From Tritrichomonas foetus (taxonomy: Eukaryota > Parabasalia > Tritrichomonadida > Tritrichomonadidae): a stretch of DNA of 44,679 nucleotides. Below, piece by piece: positions 40,003-44,679 of this stretch (position 1 is the first letter of the stretch; every line of letters begins with the position of its first letter). Where the stretch lies: assembly GCA_001839685.1 (NCBI GenBank), contig MLAK01000913.1, positions 1 to 44,679 of the forward strand. Reading direction: 5' to 3'. A program made the position numbers and the translations under genes. Under the pieces are notes generated by a model. It worked only from the letters and a program-made list of their open reading frames with translations, was not told the DNA's origin and did no database searches.

Positions 40003-40135
40003 TTATTTAACACATATTGTTTAACTAGAAATTGAAATACAGAAAATGTTTAGCGATTCAAATATTTTTGTGATAATATGGAGTTTATTCAACACATATT
40101 ATTTAAATAGATAGTGAAATACAGGTGATTCAAAT
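40003..40135 (+). repeat. Imperfect tandem duplication, ~60-bp unit
   Basis: Copy 1 (40003-40063) and copy 2 (40085-40135) share (t)taa/tcaacacatatt, attgaaatacag/agtgaaatacag and gattcaaat at their ends, in the same order, with a shorter middle in copy 2. Non-coding. Confidence 0.55.
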
Positions 40136-40306
40136 CATTCAAGACTGAAAGATTCATATGGTCAAACAAAATCATGTGATGTAATACTTTTAAATTTTGT
40201 GGAGTTGCATTTAAAAAAACAGAACCAATCAATATATATATTGTAGATTTTATTAATCATTTTGATTATTCTAAAATAGTTAATTTAAGAACATTTTTTA
40301 TACATT

Positions 40307-40765
40307 TTATCTCCTTTTCGTTGCTCTGCATCCTCCACAGAATAAAGTCCATCCAAAGACAAGTAAAATCAAACTTACAAAAAATGTGAATACCCCTAAA
40401 ACAACAGATACACGATAAACAGGCTCTGTGTGAACATAATTTATCACAAAGTCGCAAATTGTGTCACATGAAAGCAAAAATTGTAAAGGATCTTCTTCTG
40501 TAAAAATATATCGAAACTCACGAAAACCATTTGAACGTTTAACTACTGATGGTGTCATTAATGAAAAATCATTCATATCTTGAGTCTTTTTGAAGCCTTT
40601 TATTGTGTCTTCATCATAAATAACTATTATTGCTGCCTTTTTTGGTAATGGTTGTACCCAGTAGGTCGCATTTGATTGATTGGTAAGGAGTACTTCATGA
40701 TAAGTATCATCTAGTGATAAAGATGGAATTGACGAAAAAGCAAAAGACACGAAAAATGAAAGCAT
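40307..40765 (-). CDS. Small type I membrane protein
   Basis: 152 residues from the ATG at 40763-40765. The open frame extends upstream only to a TTG at 40789, so this ATG is chosen, and it starts a signal peptide directly (MLSFFVSFAFSSIPSLS). The lumenal/extracellular part has about 100 residues with one likely glycosylation site (NQSNAT) and two close Cys (SCDTIC). One span follows (VSVVLGVFTFFVSLILLVFG), then a short cytoplasmic tail (TLFCGGCRATKRR) with Cys that could be palmitoylated and a basic end. I do not recognise a family. The stop TAA lies within TAAAA. Confidence 0.6.
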   Translation of the reverse strand: MLSFFVSFAFSSIPSLSLDDTYHEVLLTNQSNATYWVQPLPKKAAIIVIYDEDTIKGFKKTQDMNDFSLMTPSVVKRSNGFREFRYIFTEEDPLQFLLSCDTICDFVINYVHTEPVYRVSVVLGVFTFFVSLILLVFGWTLFCGGCRATKRR

Positions 40766-41616
40766 CAAAGATTTGATGGGATCGATCAAAAACTTCAGAA
40801 AAAGTTAAAAAATAGATTTTTCTCTTCATCTAATCATTAGTGAGTTGAATGAATAAAAATGGTTATTATCTTGATTTAGTAACTAAACGTTATTCAATTA
40901 AAATTTCCAGAAATTTCGGAAAAAGTGATTGTTTTTTTGAGGATTTTGAATGCATGATTTATCATTTTCGCGCGTGTAAGACGAATATTCATTTTAATAG
41001 TTTTAAATATGAATATTTAGATATGTTTATTTATTCCAATCAATGCTATGGTTAGCGCTTATGCCCAAAATGACTTTGGAAAACGAAAATCATGAGAATG
41101 ATGATTTCTCAATGAATTTGCATTTCATTTCGCAAACTCTCCTATTAAATCTCTGTAAAGAAATTAAGAATGATGCGAATATACTAAATGAGTTATCCTT
41201 TATTTAATGGTATAGAAGAAAACATTGTGTATAAAAAGTGGAAAGATGAGTGGCTCATGGACAATGATTAATAATGATTGATGATCATGATATGCATTGA
41301 TATTGATACAGTACATTTCAGAAAAATCTTCAAATTTAAATGAGAATGATTTCTTCCTGTATCTTATAAATTAGTTCATCAAATTAAATAAATCTTGTAT
41401 GTTTAATTAATAAGAGTATTCCTTTGAAGTGGTTGACATTAATGACTTGGGAAAAAAAAACAACTTGAAAAATTATTTCATGATTTAAGATAAGGGAAAA
41501 AATATAAGATGTATACAAACCAAATAGTCTTAACGTACGAAATTACTAAAATGATCCTTATCATCAGTATTACTTAATACCATCAGTCAAAAATCAAAAC
41601 CCAAATAGCTAAAAGA

Positions 41617-41715
41617 ATGACGAAAATTTCCCTTATCGCAAACTTCGCAAATGGCCGAATTCAAAAATATTTCGAAAATGATTCTGAAGAAGCTATTGTT
41701 TCAGTTTTCGGGTGA
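41617..41715 (+). pseudogene. Short protein-like remnant (32 codons)
   Basis: The ATG frame MTKISLIANFANGR...SVFG has codon use like the coding genes nearby, then stops, and the following bases read through no open frame. It may be the 5' end of a decayed gene; only the length argues against a real microprotein. Confidence 0.25.
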
Positions 41716-41914
41716 ACAGCTTTCAGTCAATTGTTAAATCTATTTTTTATAGTTATGAGCCATATTTATTCATAGTTTTGAAATTTTGCAACAATTAAAC
41801 CGAAAAAAGAGCGATTTTGGAGAAAGCCTAAAAAAAAATTGTGAGAAGCTTTTTTTCCAAGAATCACAAAGATTATAATACTGCTTCCCATAATTCTATT
41901 TACACTTCTTCTAT

Positions 41915-41934
41915 CGATTTTTAATTAAAAATCG
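41915..41934. repeat. 20-bp perfect palindrome
   Basis: cgatttttaa followed by ttaaaaatcg, without a loop. It lies in the gene-poor interval. AT-rich, so less striking than the 30-bp palindrome at 39845. Confidence 0.7.
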
Positions 41935-42018
41935 CGAAAATTTTGATAGTTTTAACTCAGTGATGTTGAATTAATTCAATTTCCATTTGACAAATATGAA
42001 TGTATTGAAATCTTTTCT

Positions 42019-42222
42019 GTCATAAAATTTTAGTATATGAAGAAAATAGACTGGCAGTCCTCAACAGCACATTCTCAAGCAGGGATACAGATACAACGAT
42101 TGAAAGACCAAATCAAGAAAAATGGAATCCAATATGTTTTTTTCCAGACTCGATGCCAAGTGAATTTTCTGATGACTCGCCATTTAGATGGCAAAACATT
42201 CGTAATCTTCTCATTGATGCCT
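42019..42222 (+). pseudogene. Protein-like remnant (about 67 codons)
   Basis: One frame without a start codon reads like the end of a real protein: YEENRLAVLNSTFSS, later CFFPDSMPSEFSDDSPFRW, then QNIRNLLIDA and a stop. The overlapping ATG frame at 42037-42297 reads far less like protein. Origin unknown; possibly the 3' end of a decayed multi-copy gene. Confidence 0.3.
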
Positions 42223-42941
42223 AAATTTTTTTTATTTATATCAAAATTATTAATATTTTTTTTATACTTCATTTTTGTATTTTGGAAAACATTATAATTT
42301 TCGATGGAGGGTCATATGATAATAAAAAGCACGATTTATGATAAGAAATAATCAAGATATTAATGCTATAAAATCACTTTTTATCTCAATAATTCTCAGA
42401 AATTTCTGTGGGGTTTATTTTTTTCTCACAATTTTTTTTTGGATTTGGTTTTCTCTGTATCTTGATTTTTAAATTATAATATTTATATATTATTAATAGG
42501 ATTACAATTAAATAATTTTTAGATGACAATAATATCNACGCTTATGATTTTATTTATATTTTCTCCATATAATTAGCATAATTAAAAAATAATATATCCA
42601 AAATATTAAAAGATTTTGTCTTTTTATTTTTGAGATATTCTTCGATTTAATAAAAAAAGCAATTTTTTTAGAAATACTTATTGTTTTGAATACATTATAA
42701 TCGTCTATTCCATTGAAAATGAAAATCTACTTTTTTCCCACACATATGCGACATATCCTTGATTTTTGAGAGTATTTACATGGATAAGCTCCTTCAAAAG
42801 GATTTTAAGAAAGAAAAAAAAATTATGCCCAAAAAATAAGATTCTCAAATAATTTCAGAATTAAATTCAATTTCCTTCTTTATTAATAAGAATGTTCATG
42901 ATTTTGTGTGAGTTGAATACAATTGGTTCATTAGATTTTGA

Positions 42942-43400
42942 TCAAATATCGAATTTTTTTTGAGAACGTAATTCTCGACAACCAAAAGACGAAAATGCTT
43001 TATAAATCGATGTTAATACATTCTGACGAAATTGTGCATGTTGGCAAAGTTTGAAAAAAAATCTAAGCATCAATCTTTCGGAAAATTCAAATTCAATAAA
43101 ATTGGTGTATTGCAAGATAAATTCGATAAAATTGTCCACATAGTAGGGATAATATAGAGAAATATTTGAGTAACTCTTTGATCTAGTGGAAAGGGCTAAA
43201 TCTTTCATCTGCCTGGAGATTTTAGAAATAACGTGTAATTTCGAAAATAGTAATCAAGCGAATTTTGGCATTTTTTATTGGTTGAGATCTATTCAGCAAA
43301 AATTCGTTGCTGTAAATTAAGCATCAGAGAGTCGGGAAGTTGTTTCCAAGATTCGAAAAAGTTCAGTTTATTTAATGAAAATAAACGTATTTCCAGGTTG
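42942..43400 (-). pseudogene. Decayed coding sequence
   Basis: On the minus strand an 88-codon ATG frame (42942-43208) reads DNFIEFILQYTNFIEFEFSE and later LMLRFFFKLCQHAQF. Upstream, in another frame and broken by stops, FSLNKLNFFESWKQLPDSL and KCQNSLDYYFRNYTLFLKSP also look like protein. Together they suggest one helical protein broken by a frame change and at least one stop. No family assigned. If only the 88-codon frame is real it would be a small hypothetical gene. Confidence 0.35.
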
Positions 43401-43650
43401 TGTACTTTTGTTTGTATACATCTAAAATATATGTTTCTTTTATTTGAATTTTATTATCATGAATGATAAATAATTCGAGAAAATTTTTCGCGAAAATTTA
43501 TCGTCGTATCGATGAAACTTTTTAAAACATTATCATAACTTTTTAAATTCAATATGACCAATTATAATACATCATATTCAATTTCACATCATCAAAATTT
43601 ATTTTCAATAGTTTATTTCATAAATAAAATTCAGACTATTTTACAAACAT

Positions 43651-44526
43651 ATGACGAACGAGAACGAACACGTAATTTGTTTAGATGGAGAAGGCGTTGT
43701 CTGGCATGGAGGAACAGCTGTTCCACATGCCGCTGAAGCAATCGATATGATGAGAAAAGATGGATTTCGTGTCATTATTTTAACAAACAATGCATCACGC
43801 TCAAGTGCCCAATATGTCGCGCGTTTGGCAAATGGTGGTTTTCCAGGGTTTGAAGAACGAGATGTCGTCACATCTGCAGTCGCAGTATCTCGCTATTTAA
43901 CACGGCTAGGATTCAAAAACGACGGTAATAATGGCGGTAGTGGACGAAAAATCTTTGTGATTGGAACAGAAGGCTTCATTTCAGAAATGCAAAAAAACGG
44001 AATGACGGTTTTGACAACATCAAATTTTGATGGACAAGATATTCATGAAATGGAGCTTGATCCAACAGTTGGCGCTGTTATTGTTGGAAGCTCAGAAGAG
44101 TTCAGCTACAGACATGTCGCAATTGCCACCCGATTTGTCATCGAAAATGATGCAATGCTTCTTTCAGCAAACCAAGACGGCTCATACCCTTACAATCGAC
44201 GGGTTTTAATTCCAGGCGCCTATGCGCTCGCTAAGTGTATTGGAACAGCAGCATCAAGAAATCCAATCGTTCTGGGAAAACCAAACCCGGCAGTTTTCGA
44301 AACAATTGACGGTTTGAAAGACGTTCCAAAGAAAAACATTTGGATGATTGGTGACAGAATGAACACTGATATTAAGTTTGCCAAAAATGTAGGAATTAGA
44401 TCGATTCTCGTGTTAACTGGCGTGTCGAAACAGGAAGAGGTGCAGATGTATGATCGATCAGATAGACCTGACTTCATATGTCCAAACTTGATAGAAGCCT
44501 TTACTATCATTAAAAATACTGCTTAA
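43651..44526 (+). CDS. HAD-superfamily phosphatase, PGP/4-nitrophenylphosphatase (NagD) type
   Basis: 291 residues, the normal size for this class (type IIA cap), which dephosphorylates small metabolites such as phosphoglycolate or pyridoxal phosphate in the cytosol. Motif I is LDGEGVVWHGG: nucleophile Asp12, but the general acid position (usually Asp two residues later) is Glu14. Motif II is ILTNNASRS (Thr45). The cap domain has the expected GAVIVGSSEEFSY. Motif III is VLGKPNP (Lys210) and motif IV is GDRMNTDIKFAKNVG (Asp235, Asp240). There is no targeting signal. The start is the ATG at 43651 and the stop is TAA in TTAAAC. G+C is higher than in neighbours. The substrate cannot be told from sequence. 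Confidence 0.88.
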   Translation: MTNENEHVICLDGEGVVWHGGTAVPHAAEAIDMMRKDGFRVIILTNNASRSSAQYVARLANGGFPGFEERDVVTSAVAVSRYLTRLGFKNDGNNGGSGRKIFVIGTEGFISEMQKNGMTVLTTSNFDGQDIHEMELDPTVGAVIVGSSEEFSYRHVAIATRFVIENDAMLLSANQDGSYPYNRRVLIPGAYALAKCIGTAASRNPIVLGKPNPAVFETIDGLKDVPKKNIWMIGDRMNTDIKFAKNVGIRSILVLTGVSKQEEVQMYDRSDRPDFICPNLIEAFTIIKNTA

Positions 44527-44623
44527 ACATCTATTTATTAATCTATCTGAATCATTTATATAAGCGAATTACTATTTTCACCTCTGCAAGTATGATGTTT
44601 GAGAGAATTTTAAATTTTATCAT

Positions 44624-44679
44624 ACTTTTTATTCAGACTTTTATTCAGACTTTTTATTCAGACTTTTTATTCAGACTTT
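44624..44679 (+). repeat. 13-bp tandem repeat reaching the window edge
   Basis: Unit actttttattcag: copies at 44624-44636, 44637-44648 (12 bp, one T shorter), 44649-44661, 44662-44674, then acttt cut by the window end. The array probably continues outside the window or marks an assembly break. Confidence 0.85.

Larger units (their letters stand above)
39538..40306. other. Convergent interval with a long palindrome and an imperfect duplication
   Basis: Between the stop codons of the 146-residue gene and the small membrane protein gene. Contains the 30-bp perfect palindrome and the ~60-bp duplication, listed separately. No gene seen. Confidence 0.55.
40766..43650. other. Long gene-poor interval with coding fragments
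   Basis: Between the small type I protein and the HAD gene. No intact gene is convincing. It has short plus-strand frames (40849-41055; 41069-41206; 41617-41715; 42037-42297) and protein-like readings at about 42020-42220 (+) and 42945-43400 (-). There is one unresolved base (n) at 42537 and a 20-bp palindrome at 41915. Most of the rest is AT-rich simple sequence. Confidence 0.45.

Noticed and set aside
40849..41055. 68-codon ATG frame upstream of the small type I gene
   Set aside because: Composition only weakly coding, no homology recognised; kept only as part of the fragment finding.
43165..43230. Possible tRNA (tttgatctagtggaaagg)
   Set aside because: No B-box (GGTTCGANTCC-like) and no cloverleaf in either strand.

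Overview
The window is 44.7 kb of very AT-rich nuclear DNA from a eukaryotic microbe, most likely a trichomonad (Parabasalia, Tritrichomonas-like). The genus is inferred from the gene families and from memory, without any search. Supporting this are long uninterrupted reading frames with no obvious introns, stop codons often lying inside a TAAA that could double as a polyadenylation signal, and typical families: an R2R3 Myb protein, a protein ending in an F5/8C domain, a polymorphic-membrane-protein-like surface protein, a secreted PI-PLC and a large HEAT-repeat protein. Genes lie singly on both strands and there are no operons. No rRNA, tRNA, CRISPR array or recognisable complete transposon was seen.

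Layout. 0.3-5.0 kb: a membrane hybrid histidine kinase (PAS domains, HisKA, HATPase, degenerate receiver, intact receiver) whose extracellular N-terminal part is one reading-frame shift away from the rest. 5.1-6.5 kb (-): F5/8C protein, convergent with the kinase. 7.3-8.1 kb: Myb regulator. 8.5-10.5 kb (-): SCYL2-like pseudokinase with an in-frame TGA near its N-terminus. 10.8-12.8 kb (-): ABCB-type half transporter. 13.2-17.0 kb (-): 1276-residue RBR-type ubiquitin ligase candidate. 18.0-19.0 kb: secreted PI-PLC. 19.0-21.9 kb: non-coding, with the first copy of a ~700-bp unnamed repeat. 21.9-25.9 kb: large type I surface protein with an in-frame TAA. 26.0-27.1 kb: relic that looks like RCC1. 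27.2-28.3 kb (-): Pmp-like surface protein. 28.6-29.0 kb: small secreted protein with polarised charge. 29.4-30.3 kb (-): protein with about seven membrane spans. 30.5-31.2 kb: second copy of the ~700-bp repeat. 31.6-37.0 kb: 1821-residue HEAT/ARM-like protein, possibly Furry-like. 37.0-39.1 kb: non-coding, with palindromes. 39.1-39.5 kb: unrecognised small gene of high G+C. 40.3-40.8 kb (-): small type I membrane protein. 40.8-43.6 kb: no clear gene, only decayed coding fragments. 43.7-44.5 kb: HAD phosphatase of the PGP/4-nitrophenylphosphatase type. The window ends inside a 13-bp tandem repeat.

The genes do not form one pathway. Many encode surface, secreted or signalling products (sensor kinase, PI-PLC, type I proteins, ABC transporter), as expected for a host-associated protist. 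The points most worth a second look are three otherwise well-preserved genes each broken by a single lesion, the paired ~700-bp intergenic repeat, a cluster of perfect palindromes between 37.7 and 42 kb, the unrecognised G+C-rich gene at 39.1 kb, and the Asp-to-Glu change in the HAD active site.
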